64,000 nt of DNA from Dactylorhiza incarnata (lineage: Eukaryota; Streptophyta; Magnoliopsida; Asparagales; Orchidaceae): contig JAWHQI010000258.1 of assembly GCA_033032865.1 (NCBI GenBank), positions 2,046,001 through 2,110,000 on the forward strand, in the 5' to 3' direction. The position numbers and the translations under genes are program-made. The notes below the pieces were generated by a model. It was not told the origin of the DNA, did not search any database, and worked only from the letters and a program-made list of their open reading frames with translations. Shown here one piece after another: positions 10,825 to 25,100 of the stretch (position 1 is its first letter; each line of letters starts with the position of its first letter).

Positions 10825-12120
10825 ACAACAAAAGAAAATACTTCACCTTACCGACTTACCATAACGCAACAAAAATTCGGCAATGAGCGATCAGAATAAC
10901 CCCTCAAAACAATCAACCGACATCAACTGATCGTAACATAGCAACGTTCGACAAAGGGGCGTCGCCAAAAACTTAGGGTTTACGAAACACCCCAAAGAAA
11001 ACAAATCCTTAACATCCCAGCGCACTTAACGGAGTTTATTGGGGCGACACGGAAAAGAACAAGAAGGATTGCAACTAAAAAACACCACTCCCAAAAGAAA
11101 ATCGGGAAGCCTTCCTGTCAATCTACGGGACGGCCAACCGATCAATGGGAAGGCCTACCGATTGATCGGAAGGACCCGCCGATCGACATTCGACGGGCTG
11201 TCCCGTCGATCGGCGGGACGTCCCGTCGATCGACGGGAAGGTCCGTCGATTCTGCCTTAGAGAATCAGAGAAAAAAAAAACAATTCCTCGGCTAGGGCCA
11301 AAGATCGACGGGAGGTCCCGTCGATTTTGACTTAGCACACTCCAGCACTTCGATTTAGAACCTAAACCCCGACAATCGACAGGCGGTCCCGCCGATCGAC
11401 CGGAGGTCCCGTCGGTCGACCGGAACCTCCGTCGATTATGACTTAAACTATCCAGTCCCGCCGATTAAAAACCAAAACTCACTCATGCCTAGTCGATTGC
11501 TCACTTGAACCTTAAGAAAAAAATAATAAAAAAACATGTGACCAGGTTGATAAAATAAAAAGGTAATAATGATAAAATAAAATAAATAAAAACGGCGAGT
11601 AAGAAGGAGAAGGGGAAAAAAAAAGAGGAAGAACAAGTTTTCTTGCCTGAACCAAAAGCCAACACCGTGAAACCTCCTCCACCGAGTAAGAACTCGACGA
11701 GAGCTCTCCTAAGCCACGCTCCGACGAGAGATCCGACCACCTCCACCACCGGAAACAACCTCCGATGAAAAACCTAACCCTCGACCTTCTTCCTCTCCCA
11801 AGCGGATTTCACGAACCAGAAGAAGAAGGAAATAGGACCAACCTCGGGAGAAAAGAAAGATATTTATAAATAAAAGGAGAGAGTGAGCTCTTACTGGATC
11901 CCACTCACTTTCACAACTTCCTAAGCAGCGGTCAGGGCCATCGCCGGCGGTGGCCCTGCCGGAGCGCCGCCGGACTAACCCCGGCAGGTTCGCCGGGGTC
12001 CGGCGACGTCGCCGGTGGCGTCCGGTCAGCCGGCGGTTGCTCCGACGGCGGCGGGGAAGGGCAACGAGAGGGGGCCGACGACTATTGGGAATCGTTCGAT
12101 TTTTCTAGAGTTGGATTTTT
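10825..12120. other. LTR-like DNA with palindromic GATCGACGGGA repeats
   Basis: No gene is supported. From 11130 to 11450 the motif TCCCGTCGATCGACGGGA recurs in direct and inverted form. On the minus strand a TATA-like TTATTTATAAATA near 11870-11850 precedes pyrimidine-rich DNA with a reading frame start, which resembles LTR promoter-leader structure. I saw no TG...CA ends or target duplication. Confidence 0.35.
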
Positions 12121-12249
12121 ATTTTTTGGCTATTCGCAGCCATAAGTAATCAGCTTTTGGCTATTTCCAGTTCAGATCGTCATGATCCGACGGCTGTGAT
12201 TCAGCGAATGGACATAATTCAACTTCAAGATTGGCGTAAAATACTTCTT

Positions 12250-12449
12250 TATGTAATATAGATATATTTAAAATATTAGCGAATAATGACATAATTTTAA
12301 TAGTGATCGCCAATTCTTACTGGGTATTAATTTGTAATGGAAAAAACCGACCACGTGTGAAATCTTGTCACCGCTGTCAATATCTCTAGTCTCTACCAAT
12401 CTCCGCACCGGAAGGTATGCAGTGAAGTGGTACTGCAGTGGAGTGGAGA
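12250..12449 (+). promoter_or_regulatory. Putative remorin promoter and leader
   Basis: Upstream of the remorin ATG are a TATA-like GATATATTTAAAAT (about 12260-12273), a CCAAT box at 12310-12314 and a G-box CACGTG at 12352-12357. A three-codon upstream frame (ATG CAG TGA, 12417-12425) lies in the same frame as the main ATG and ends 24 bases before it. The transcription start is unknown, so the G-box may be either promoter or leader. Confidence 0.4.
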
Positions 12450-12731
12450 ATGCCGGTTGCAGGTTTTCCTAAGGCGGAGACTGGAGAGCCCAGGGAGAGA
12501 AGGAAGCGGCCGCAACTGAAATCTGGCGGTCGGAAAAGACGACCTTCGGCGGATAGTCCGGATTCTGTCATCCTCTACTCGTCCGATCACTGTTCCGGCA
12601 GTAGCAGCGGTCCCGGCTTATCCGCCGCTCATCCGAGCTGCGGCAGCCGCTTCTCCTCTACTTCTCGAAGCGCCATTGAGCGCTGCTCCTTTGGATCAGA
12701 TCACGACTCGCTTTCCCCCCATCTATCCTTT
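12450..12731 (+). CDS. Remorin exon 1
   Basis: Codes residues 1-94, starting [20 protein letters not shown] and rich in Ser, Arg and Pro. The donor TTT|GTACGC at 12732 leaves phase 0. This donor is weak; an alternative nearby site cannot be excluded. Confidence 0.7.
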
Positions 12732-15700
12732 GTACGCTCACTTTTTTTTATTTCATTCTCTCTCATACAAATCTTCCTCGATCTAATGTGAACGGGATAC
12801 CTTCGATAGAAAAAGAATTTTCGGCCGGTGGTCAGTGGATCTGATGGTTTCCCAACTCCTTTTAATGGCAGAGGTTAAAAATGCATAGGATGACGGGATC
12901 AAATAAAGACATTTGACAAAAGTGTGAGGTGGGAGCGAGACTGTGTGAATAGGGTAAAAGAGGGTTTGGAGGGAAACATGTCAACTTTTTTCGAATAATT
13001 GCGACTTTTCCTGCTTAGCTGTGCTGTCGTCGTCGTCTTCTTCACTCTTCAGGATAAGAAACGGTTGTTTGCTCTTTTGATTGTTGCAGCATCTGGCACC
13101 GCTCGAACGTTGCTCTGGTGGCAATGGCCCAGATCAGGAAAAAATGTTCAACATCCTTTCTTCGTCCCGCAGGAGTCCAATAGGTACCAGCTGGCCTGGA
13201 TCCAGCTACTTTTTTCAGTCATTTCCGTTCTCTGAATCGCCACATTTTTGGATGCTCACTTTTGAAATCTCACAGGATCGGTGGAGAAAGCAGAGAAGAT
13301 TTCGCAGGAAGAGAGGGAAGAAACTGTGAGCTCGAAGGAGGAAGAGTGCCGAGCTCTAGACAAAAAAACCCATTCCTTCTCTCTCGCCCTAAGAGGTAAG
13401 CCACTAATCCTCGTATTTCCTCATCCAAATCTCTACTATCTGCACCGATATTGTAATTCCATCAACTGTTTGTTAGAATGCCAGATCCGGCGTCATAAAT
13501 CTGAAGTCCTCCCCTTGAAAGGAAGAAAACCCAGGAGGCAGAGGCCTGCTTCCCTTGATCTTAACCGCCATGAGACTGATGTGGCAGTCTTTTCACCACG
13601 GGTTTTGGCCGGCGGCGTAGTGCCCATGAAGAAGAACTTGGTTACTTCCTCTCACAGTAGGCCAGAAGCAATCACCAGCCCTGACACGGCTAATCACCCC
13701 AACGGCACAGGGGCAGTTGGATGCCAGAAGGGCTGTAGCTCGGAAAGACTGCCACCGCCAGCTAACAACAGCCGGAGATACATGGGCGCCGGATCTTATC
13801 TTCCGGTCAACAATGGGCGCATCTTGCCTTCAAAATGGGAAGATGCAGAGAAATGGATCTTTAGTCCGATTTCGACTGAAGGAGCTGTGCGGCCTCTTCC
13901 TCCAGTTCACCACAGACGGCCCAAGTCAAAAAGTGGTCCCCTCGGACCGCCTGGGTTCTCACCATCTTCACCAATTGCTCCCTGTTTTGATAGTGGAAGG
14001 GTTGGGAGCTTTACTGGCAACTCACCCTTTTTGGCCGGAGTCCTGGTTGCAGACCATGGATTTTGCGATAGTAGAAGAGGCGGAATTGGTGGTGGAGAAA
14101 GCACGAGATCTTCGTCAGCAAATGCTGAGCCATATATATTGAGGTCTGCAAGCATTCATGGGTGCTCTGAAGCTCAGATGGAATCTGCTCCATCCTTGGA
14201 AAGTTCTCAGAGTAATATCTGTTTTCCTCAATATCCAAAATTATTTTGTTTATAAGATTGTAATAATACAATTGTTTTGCTTCGTATTTGATAGATTACA
14301 TTTAGTAATTTGTATGTATGTTGTTAGAATTACATATAATTTAAGAATTGTGATTATAGATTCTTGAAAATCATGACCAAATATTTGTGATTAGGCTAAT
14401 GATACACCAATTGTAGTTTCTTCATATGTTTTTGTTATAGAAGCACCATTATTTATTTAATTGCTAGAATGCTATAATGTTATAATGCTATAATGCGCCT
14501 CTTTATTTAATTGTTAGAAGTACCATTATTTAATTTTATGGCTATAATGCTCTTAGAACCCTCCTTTTGCAATAAGAAAAATCCAATATCACTAGAATGC
14601 TTCAACAAATTAAAGATACTTGACCCCAAAAGGGAATCAACTTAGTTAGTGATGGTTGGATAGATGCTCAAAGAAGACCTTTGATTAATTTTATGTCCGT
14701 CTCTGAGGATGATCCTATTTTTGAAGGCAATTGATGCATCAAGAGAGTACAATGATCGACATTATATTGCAAATTTGATGATTGAAGTCATTAATGAAGT
14801 TGGTGTCGAAAATGTTATACATGTTATCACTGATAATGCATCAGTGTGTAAGACAACAGGAGCAATCGTGGAGGAACGATTTTCACATATTTTCTGGACA
14901 CTTTGTGCTGTGCACACCCTAAATCTAGCATTAAAAAAAATATTTGTGCAACTAATAATACCGATCGTTGTGCAATTATTAGAGAACAATGTGGATGAAT
15001 AACTCAAGTGTCTAATGATGCTCAATCCATCAAGACTTTCATTATGAATCATCAATACAGTTTGAACATGCTCTTTTGTTTCACTGAAGTTACTTGCAGT
15101 TGCCGAAACTCAGTTTGCTTCCACTATAGTGATGTTTAAGAGGTTTAAACTTGTGAGGATGAGTTTGCTTAATATGGTTGGAGGCCCCGAATAGATTTTA
15201 TATAGAACATATGACGTTGAGAAAGCCCTGAAGGTTAAAAACATCATATATAATGACAAATTTTGGGATGATATTGACAAGATCCTTGATATAATAAGGT
15301 ACATATATGATATGCTTAGGGTTTGTGATACAGACAAACCTAACCTTCATTTGGTGTATGACATGTGGGATTCAATGATAGAAAATGTGAAGATTGAAAT
15401 ATATAGACACGAAAAATTAACGGACTTGGAAGCTCATTGCCCTCTTTATAAGGCAATTTATGATGTCCTCGTTGATCGATGGATCAAGAGTTGCACTCCA
15501 CTACATTGCATGACCCATTCCCTTAATCCAAGGTATTTATTATATGCTTGTACTTGTTTGGTGGGATAAATGCTTGAGTGTTGTTGTTGTACTTGTTGGT
15601 ATTGTAGTAGATAATGACTTGATAGAGGGCCAAATAAAGTTGCTCCAAATACATATGAAGAGATTTCTTTGGAGAGGAATAAATGCTTAAGGAGATACTT

Positions 15701-18700
15701 TCCTGTTGTTGTGAAGATGAATATAGTAATCAATGAGTTCTCTTGGTTCACGGGACTTGGTCAAGCTTTTAATGAGCCAAATAGTTTGGAGAGCATAGCT
15801 CCATTATTTTCCAAAGATTGTTGGAGTTACTATGGAACTTCAGTACCTAAATTACAAAAATTGCTTTGAAGCTTCTAGGTCAACCTTCTTCATCATGCTG
15901 AGAGAGAAATTGGAGCACATACTCATTCATTTACTATTTGAGAAAAACAAAATTCAATCACAACGAGCTGATGATTTGGTGTTTGTGCATATCAATCTAC
16001 ACCTATTATTGAGGAGAAACGAAATCTACAATCAATTTAAGGAGTAGAATATGGGATATTGGAGGACATACTTGGGCAAATCATTTTGATGGAGTTAACA
16101 TGCTTACGATTGCCAACTTGTCTCTAGACGAATCAGAAATTGAAGATGTGTCGATCTCCAACAATACGAAAGAAGATGAAGAAAATGTGTGATGACATCC
16201 TTAAATTTGAAATGATTATGAATACTTTATGTTTAAGAACTTTATGTTATATTGCATTAACTGTGAATTTGTACTTCAATTGATTATTTATGTTTCATGT
16301 TTTATTATTTTGAGGATTTATAATTGCATTTGTGATATATATATATATTATTTAATACAACGTATCCCGCCGCACGCGCAGTGTTTTTTTAATTTTAGCC
16401 GCACCGCCGCACTAGATACTTATCGTACCCGGTACCTGCACCGGTGCTTCATAAATACTATATATAAGAGAAAAATAATTTTTGGTGAAATATTCATCTT
16501 TCCAATTTTACCCTTCTTTATTACACATTTTTCATCTTTCCGATTTAATTTGTATGTTTTTATTTAATCTTAAAAAGTGTGCCCTAACCTCTCAACTCCT
16601 GATGAGTTCTGTATTCGTCTTGTCAATTTTTTTTACTGGGACGATTGACAGAGGTTGTATTGTTGCGGCGAGCACGGGGGAGCCGCGTGCACGATTACTT
16701 GTTTTTAGAAAATGCTTGTTTCATAGTCACCCTTAAAATTAATATAAATTAGCTAGTGATATTAATTGAGTACTTTCCATATTTGAAATTTCACTATTTT
16801 ATTTCTCACCATTTACTGGTTGATTATGGGGACTATCTTTATATGATTTTTAATGATTATCTATACTATTTATAATGGGAATTAAGCCGATGAATAGTAT
16901 CTACCGTCGACCATCCGCCACGTAAAAATAATTTTGATTTTTCACTTGCATATTTTGATTATTTTAGAAGCTCTGACGTATATTAAAAAAAGAGCTATAC
17001 CGTAGCCATAACTGTCGAGGTGCTAGATATCTATCTATTAGAATATCTTACGGACGCGTGCTTTCTTTTCGTTGGGTTACTAACACGTGTGCTGGGTTGC
17101 TTTGGGATAGGCGAATGTAGTCGTGCACAAAAAGACTGGGCCTGGAAAGCCCGACTGGGCCTGGCCTGGCAAAAGCCTGATTAGGTCTGGGCCCGGGTAG
17201 GACTGATCCAGGCCCAGGCTGGTCCTGAGAGGCCTAAAAAGGCCTCCAGATTTATGAATTGCCTGGCCTGGTGCCTGGCCCGGGCCAGGCCCATGCTAGG
17301 CCTGGTCCTAGGCTTTGTCTGGGCCCAGTCTCAGGCCTTACCTGGGCCTGGCTGCTTATTAATAAAGTTAAAAGTGATGGGCCACATATTTCCAAGTGGC
17401 AATTTCATGCCGCTTGAGTCTTGACCAATGACCACTGTACCAGTGCAGATTTCAGAGAAAGATGACTGCCATTTTTGTCTGTCCGAAATTAATTTCAACT
17501 ACAGTAAATGGAAAAAAGAGACGTTGCCTGCAGGTTGCAACGTCTCCTAAAAAATAGACGTTGCTGCCAGGCAACGTCTCTTTAAAAGACGTCTCTTTAA
17601 AAGAGACGTTGTGCAACGTCTCTTAAAAAGAGATGTTGCATGTGGCAGCCCACTTGGCAAATGCCAAGTGGTTAATTTATTTAAATTTTTTTATAAACGT
17701 TATTTATAATTATTTTTTATAATTATTTAAAATATGATTTTTTTCTATAAATAGATGAGCACTATTCTAAATTTTTTTTATCACACTCTAAGCTTAAGCT
17801 CTCACACATTCCATCCTCTCAATTTCTTACTCCGGAGTTTCGATCGATGACATCTTCATCTGGTACCATTCCCGAAATTGTCGAGCACAAACATAGTGCT
17901 CCAATCTGGGAGCACTTCGACAAAGTGCGTATCGACAATTATTATAAAGCGAAGTGTCGACATTGTTCGGAGTTGTTGACGGCGGCCGGAAACTCCACAC
18001 TCGTGCGACACATCAAATAATGTGTTGCAAAACAAGCTCCGGAATCAAGTCAATCACAGCTAACAGCGGCCGGGCAGATTTGGACTTACGATCAAATGCG
18101 GCAATGAGAAGCGCAAATGGAGAACATCATCGGTCGTGGGTTGACATTTAATCACTACGACAACGCCCGTGAGACCGCTTATGTTCATCGAGCTCTCCAA
18201 CCGAAATATCATCAAGTAAGTAGAACTACAATAAGACATGACACATATAAAGCTTATATTAAAGCAAAAAAAAATTTAATTAAATATTTTGACAATTTAG
18301 ATAGTAGGATTAGTTTAACTTGCGATGTTTGGAGTAGCGGTATACAATTTGGACATTCTTATATTTGCATTACAAGTCATTTGAAGTTCCACATACTAGA
18401 ACAACAATTTATCAAGTAATTATGAATTGTATACGCGAATTTAAAATAAAAGATAAAATAATTAGTATCTCTTTTGATAATGCTAGTAATAATACGTCGG
18501 CTATTGATAGTTTAAAAAGAGATTTAAAACCTATGTTAAATGAAGCATTTTTTCATACTCGTTGTGTTTGTCACGTTTTAAATTTAATTGTCCAAGATAG
18601 TTTAAAATTAATGGATCCATATATTATTAAAATTAGAACTATGCTACAATATATATATAGTTCTCAAAAGAGACGACAAGATTTTAAAAAATTTGTAACA

Positions 18701-21700
18701 AATCAGGGAGAAATTTTTTTAAAACCAGAATATGACATGCCAATTAGGTGGAATTCCACTTACAAAATGTTAAAAAGAGCAATCCGCCAAAAAACTCTTC
18801 TAATGGAATTTTATTCAACAAATACAACTCATGATTTAAACGACGATTCTTGGGAAACAATTATGATTTATATGCGCTTATTAGAATGCTTTTATAGAGC
18901 GATGATTCAATTATCCGGTGTTTATTATCCCACTAGCTCTCGAGTTATCGATAATTTTTTAATTATTACGAAAACTTTAAATTATTATAAACAATATAGG
19001 TTTTGGCAGTCCGTAATTGAAATAATGGAAACTATTATGATTTATATGGGTCGCGACAGCGAGATGATTCAACACAGGTACAAATGACAGATGTTTTTCA
19101 AAATGAAATTTATGAGGTTGCGTCTAGAAAGAAATCACGAACTACTAGTACATTAACTGAATTAGGATTATACACTAAAATACAATTTAGAGAGTATATG
19201 ACTAAAACAGAAATTGAAAATTTTAATATATTAGAGTGGTGGAAAAATAAAACTAACACATATCCTATTTTGGCTTTAATGGCACGCGATATATTAACTG
19301 TCCAAGCTAGTACGGTAGCTTCGGAGTCTGTTTTTTCTTTGAGTGACAGAGTTTTGAATGAACGACGGAGTCGACTTAACGAAGAGTCGTTGGAGATTTG
19401 TATTTGCTATAAAGATTATTTGGACGCGGCGAATAAAAAGCAACATACTGCTTCCATCGAAGACAGCTCCTCATCAGTCGAAGAAGAACTGAGTTCGTTA
19501 AATTTGGCCGATGAAGATTGAGTATTGGTAATGTATTTTTTTTTGGGAAGGCCGCCATACGGTGCTTTGACACCTTACTTATTGTGGGCGGGTAGGATGC
19601 GAGTTGTGAGATTTTGTGCGTTTTGTAAGTTCGGGTAGTTTTTCTCGGGGTTGGTGGCCGACCCGTTTGTGTGTGCTGTAATATTTTTTAATATGAAATA
19701 AAATATAACATTTTATCTTATTAAGCATTTAAAATTTTAATATATGTCTTACATAATATATTTATATTAAGTATTTTTTATAAAAAAAATCATTTTTTTT
19801 TTGAAAAAATCAGCCTTGAGTAGGCCTGGGCCTGGCCGAAAAGGCCCAGCTAGTCCTCATTTATATAGTGGGCCTGAGCCTGGGTCTGGGCCTGGCTATT
19901 GTCAGGCCTGGGCCTGGGCGTAAAAAGCCTGGGCCTGGCAGACCCAAACCTAAACTGGGCCTGCCAGGCTTTATGTGCACGACTAGGCGAATGTGAAGGG
20001 TTGGCGCGCTAAGGTAACGTTGACGTGTGTTAATAATTGGCGTACACATATAATTATTATGCAGGATTTAATTTATTTATACTATTGTTAGTGAGTGAAT
20101 AGTACCTGAGAAAACACCCAAAAAATATTTTGGGGCCCAATTGCTGATCGGGGCCCGAGATGGTGAATAATACTCGAGAAAACACAAAATTTGGGGACAT
20201 TTTGTGGCCCGATCGCCAAGCACCGATCGGGACTGAAAAAACATTTTGAAGAAACATTTTGGGGCCCGATTGACAATTGGCGATCGGGACCCAAAATATT
20301 TTTTTATTTTATTTTTTTATTTTGGGTTTAGGGTTTAGACATGCTGTACTTAGGCATTAGTGAGATTATGAATAAAGATGGGGCGCAATGGCGACAAAGG
20401 ATCCATATAGCCGACCCCACTATGGTGGGATAAAGGCTTGAGTGTTGTTGTTGTTGTGGTTTTGGGTTTTCTTAATCCAGCCCAGTTTTTTTTTTAATTT
20501 GTTGACTTCTCCCGTCTGCAGCGGGCGTTGACGATCTGTCCCCCAACCTCGCTTGACGTCCTCTTGCATGAAAAAAGACAAGGATCGAGGACATCGAGTG
20601 TGGCTGGGGGGCTGATCAGCATTCTACGCTATAGACGGGAGAAGCCGAGCGGGCGGGGTACTGTTGTGTGGGGCACGGGGGTTCTCCCGTGCCAGACTGC
20701 TTGATATGAAATGAAGTGACTTTTAAGCTGAATAAATACCTGCATCAGATTGTGTGGCTAAAATTTTGACATCTTTAAAATGCTCAAAGACATGGATACT
20801 ATAATGTTTTTAGACCACCCTATAAAGGGGCATATGGATGATATAAGCATTCATTGTAAGCAATTGAGCCGGTTAACAGTAAATATCATGGATACACATT
20901 TTCAAGGATAATTTAGTAGATCATCAACCTTCAAAATTACTTTCTAGTGCTGTTTCTAAATTGATCCGGAGTATTTCGTGTTCGAGCAACTTGTTTGTCC
21001 TTCTATCAACGTGCAATCACATGGAAGTGATTGGGTGACCATTAAACTAGAAAGAGTGTGTCAAGGGTGAATTTCATTTGGCAAACTATTTAGAGGAATG
21101 CAATATCTAAGATTTGCCAGTATACTCATGGATCCCAGTGTTTATGTAATTTTCTTTTGTGACCCCAGAAGTTGGGATAATGTGAATGATGATGATGCCT
21201 ATGATATTGTTTATGCTTCATGTTCAGTTCCTAAAACTGATGCAACTTGCCATTGTTCTTCTATCATTACTCTATTTCTATGTCTATTATTATGATAGAT
21301 AAAGTATAAGCTAATAAGTAAATAGGCCTTTTGTAATTTCACGAAGTGTAGAATTCTGTTATGGATAATGTAGAATTCTATTTGTATAGATATTTATGTT
21401 GTTTGTAAATGCTGATCTGACACATTTCCTTGGGAAATTAATTACCTCCGACATTTCTTGCCTAATTTTTTTCAGCGAGCATGTTAAATGTACTAGATAT
21501 TTGCATGCTTCCTTTTACTCCTGCGTTGATACTATATTTCAGCCATTCAATCATATCAAAATAGTTATAATCTCTTAATTTTATTTAGATGAAAAGTTTG
21601 ATTGCATCAAGGGGGGGACCAAGTCAACTTCTTTGGTAGTTTTGAGGAAAGATGTGGCAATCCAAATGAGTCCCGAAGGAAGCACTCAATCTTCTCCCAA

Positions 21701-22078
21701 GCATAGGCCTTCATTCTTGCCCTCTCCTTTGGTGGTTAATGCCATAGAAAAGTTGGAGAGCCGTTTCCCGAAGCTGTCAGTCAGGGACGTGCAGGTTGAT
21801 GATCAAGTAACAGTGACAAGGTGGACCAAGAAACAAATTGCCCGAGGTTTTGATAAGCGGTCAACAAGTATAAATGAATGGAAAAAGAAAATGGACGAGG
21901 TTAAGCCCTCTAGTTTTGTAGTATCAGGCACAAAAAGATGTCTATCCAAGTAAGTTATAACTTCTATGCTGCTGCTATACAATATCATTGAAAAATAGCT
22001 ATTTCTAGGAAAATAATGTTAGTATTTTCTTTCAGTAAGAATTATGGAAAAATGTACTTTTTATAGTATTAGAAGAGT

Positions 22079-22109
<31 letters not shown>

Positions 22110-25100
22110 GGGTTCTGGTCTACATCTTTGTGTTAAGAGTGCATATAACTGAATTAAGAAGATATGCTAACCTGTTTATAGTATCAAACCTGATGACGGA
22201 CAACCGACAGATGATTTGTACCAAAAGAATAACTGGATGTATACTGGTGTTTTTCGCATAAGTAGGCTTAATCATGATATAATTTCATTAACTAGTGTAT
22301 TTTGGGATGACAATTCAAAAATTTATTCAGTAGAGTCAATGGTTGATTATTTACCTAGATTGATCACTTAATTTTTCTTATTATTTTTTGTATATTTATT
22401 TAAACTTGATGTTTTGTTGTTCATTTTAGAAAGGGGTAATGCCTGACCCTTGCTATGCAAGATCACATGGTTTTGCTCCAGAACTGCATGATAATCTGTG
22501 TGAGTTTGTGGAGCGACATGGTCTCCTGCATGAGCTCTCACACAACGTGGTCTCCTGCTATGCAAGATCGCATATGGGTCTTTCACTTGCATGTTTTTGA
22601 CCCACTTAGGATGGATCTCACTTATTGTTATGTGAATTATGTTTATCTTTGCAAAATAACAAAATTTGGAGATCATACATGCCTGCATCTTCCCACATAA
22701 CGAATAATAATATTTTCTATGACTATTTTTCTTTTGTAGAGGTGATTTTGCACTATGTAAAGAAATAAAAATATCAAAACGAAACCTGAGAGAGAACTCA
22801 AAGGGAGAAAGGTAAGCATTTTCAAAAATTTATCCTTCATCTCTCTCTCTCTCTCTGATGCTCTTTGCATTCACTTTGCTCTGTCTACATTCCTCACTTG
22901 CAAATTCCCCCAGATAGGATACATCACCTTGCCCGGCTGAACTTGTATGGCTAGCAGGTGATGGATTTGATCCTACTTTACTTTGTTTGGTAACTTTCTG
23001 CATCTTCACTTTTATGTAATGTGAAGATTATACTAGACTCACCAGGCTATACAAACATGAGTTGCATTTCACCTCTATGGAAAGCCAATTGACCATACAA
23101 GAATCTCCATACATTTCTGTTATGGGCTTCGTGCCCAGTTATTAGGTTGTCTTTATGTGATGTGTAGTGTTTTATTATGTGTCCTTAATTTAGGTTTTAT
23201 CGTATCTTAGTCCAAGTGTCGGAGATTTATTTTTATGCTCTTTGTATCTTCTATTTAAAGGACCCCTTGGGTCTTGTAATGTTATCCAAGAAGTAATCTA
23301 TTCTCCTTGTCTTTTGTTATGAGATATTGGTAACTCTCTCCTCCAGAGCACGCCCCGCCTAGACAACCGCGGTTCCGGCTCCACAGTACCCCCCGCCGCC
23401 GTCATCACCGCCTCCGGCCACTACTCCGACAAACCCATAACAACTTGGTATCAGATTTATTCCTTCCTCCTTCATCTTCACCATGCTCCATCTTCAAAAC
23501 CTCGGCCCGTTTTCCTGCAAGCCGTGAAGCCCCATTTTCCTGTGCAAGTCCATACCTGTCGCAACAACCAGAAAGCTCGTCTCCAGCTAAGTCCCTACCG
23601 TTGAAGCCCTCTGCTTCGACTCCGCTGCCTTCATCCTTCATCTCCACGTCGTCTGCAATAGCCGCAAGATTGTCTCCAGCAATAGCGCCGTCGCCTTCAC
23701 GCGTAATAGTCGTGGGCCGTCGCCGTTGGATTGACCATGGCCGTCCAGTCTGTATGAGCCGAGCTGCCCTGCCGCGCCCAACGTCGAGCTCCCCTGCTGA
23801 TAACTTCTCAAAAAGAAGTTATCTTAACTCATTATTTTAGCCCTTTTAACTAAGTTATTTAATGATTATGGATAAAAAGTAATTAAAAATGCTTAAATAA
23901 TTATTTGTATTAAGTTTGGATTAGTATGGTTATTTTTGTATTAAGTTTAGATTAACCAAATCTCCGAGGGAATGATCTCACTCACACTTTATTACTTGAT
24001 CCGACGCGTATACTTGCGTTAATATATATACCATTTTGGGCGTATCAAGTTTTTGGCGCCGTTGTCGGGGATTTGATATTAATCTATTGTTCTGTTTTTC
24101 TTGCAATATTAGTAAACCCTAGTATTTAGAGGTCAAACTTTTAATTTTGTTTTCTTATAATTTGTTGTTACTGATTTTTTGCTGTTCTGTTAGTGCATGT
24201 CCAGATTTCGACTTACTGAACTATTACCGTTGAATTTAGAGATTGAAAGGACGTGTAGGAAAAATCGTAAATCTTCTCGTTTAGAACAAATCCAAATGAT
24301 AAATGTTCTCCTATTGAAAATAGGAGAACATGTCGCGATTACAATATGCCTTTACAGGGAGGGTTACAATTTAGTATTGCTAGACCTGCTATCGAGGCTA
24401 ATAATTTTAAAATCGATTCTTCCGTTATGCAACTTGTTCAACATAATAAATTTGGTGGCCTTAATCACGAAGATCCCAACTCTCATCTAAGGACGTTCAT
24501 GGAAATCTGTGATACGTTTAAGATTAACGACGCTTCGGAAAAAGCAATTAAGTTACGTTTGTTCCCTTTTTCTTTAGAGGGGAGGGCAAAGGATTGGCTG
24601 AACTCGTTACCCAATGGATCCATAACCAATTGGGCCCTTTTGATAGAAATTTTTTTAGCCGTACTTCCCCCCATCTAAAACTGCTAAGTTGAAGCGAGAT
24701 ATTTCGACTTTTATGCAAAGTAATGGAGAGACCCTTTATGATGCTTGGGAACGCTTTAAAGAACTATTGCGGAAGTGTCCCCACCATGACTTAGCTATTC
24801 ATCAGCAAGTGTGGACCTTCTACAATGGTCTCCAAACATCCACCATGATCCAAGTAGATGGAGCCGCAGGAGGCTCGCTTATGAACAAATACCCAGAGGA
24901 TGCCTATGCAATATTAGAGGACTTATCCTCTAATAATTATCAACTTGTTGAACGACAAGGATCCTCTACTGCCGGATTATATCAAGTAGACCAATTAACG
25001 TCATTTGCAGCCCAAATGACGTCTCAATTTAATACCATTAATAAGAGGTTAGATGCTTTGACTTTACACCAAAATCAAATGAACCCACAAGTCAATAACA

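Larger units (their letters stand above)
17118..19985 (+). mobile_element. hAT transposon with intact ends and 8-bp TSD
   Basis: Termini are TAGTCGTGCACA at 17118 and its exact reverse complement TGTGCACGACTA ending at 19985. Similarity extends further inward (AAAAGACTGG / CCAGGCTTTA). GGCGAATG precedes the left end (17110-17117) and follows the right end (19986-19993), a perfect 8-bp duplication as expected for hAT. Just inside each end lie dense GGGCCTGG / CCAGGCCC motifs (17140-17350 and 19815-19975), probable transposase-binding subterminal repeats. Three hairpins follow at 17518-17640. The interior transposase is broken, so the copy is non-autonomous. Confidence 0.88.

Noticed and set aside
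13907..14155. Minus-strand frame opposite remorin exon 4
   Set aside because: Antisense shadow of a confirmed coding exon.
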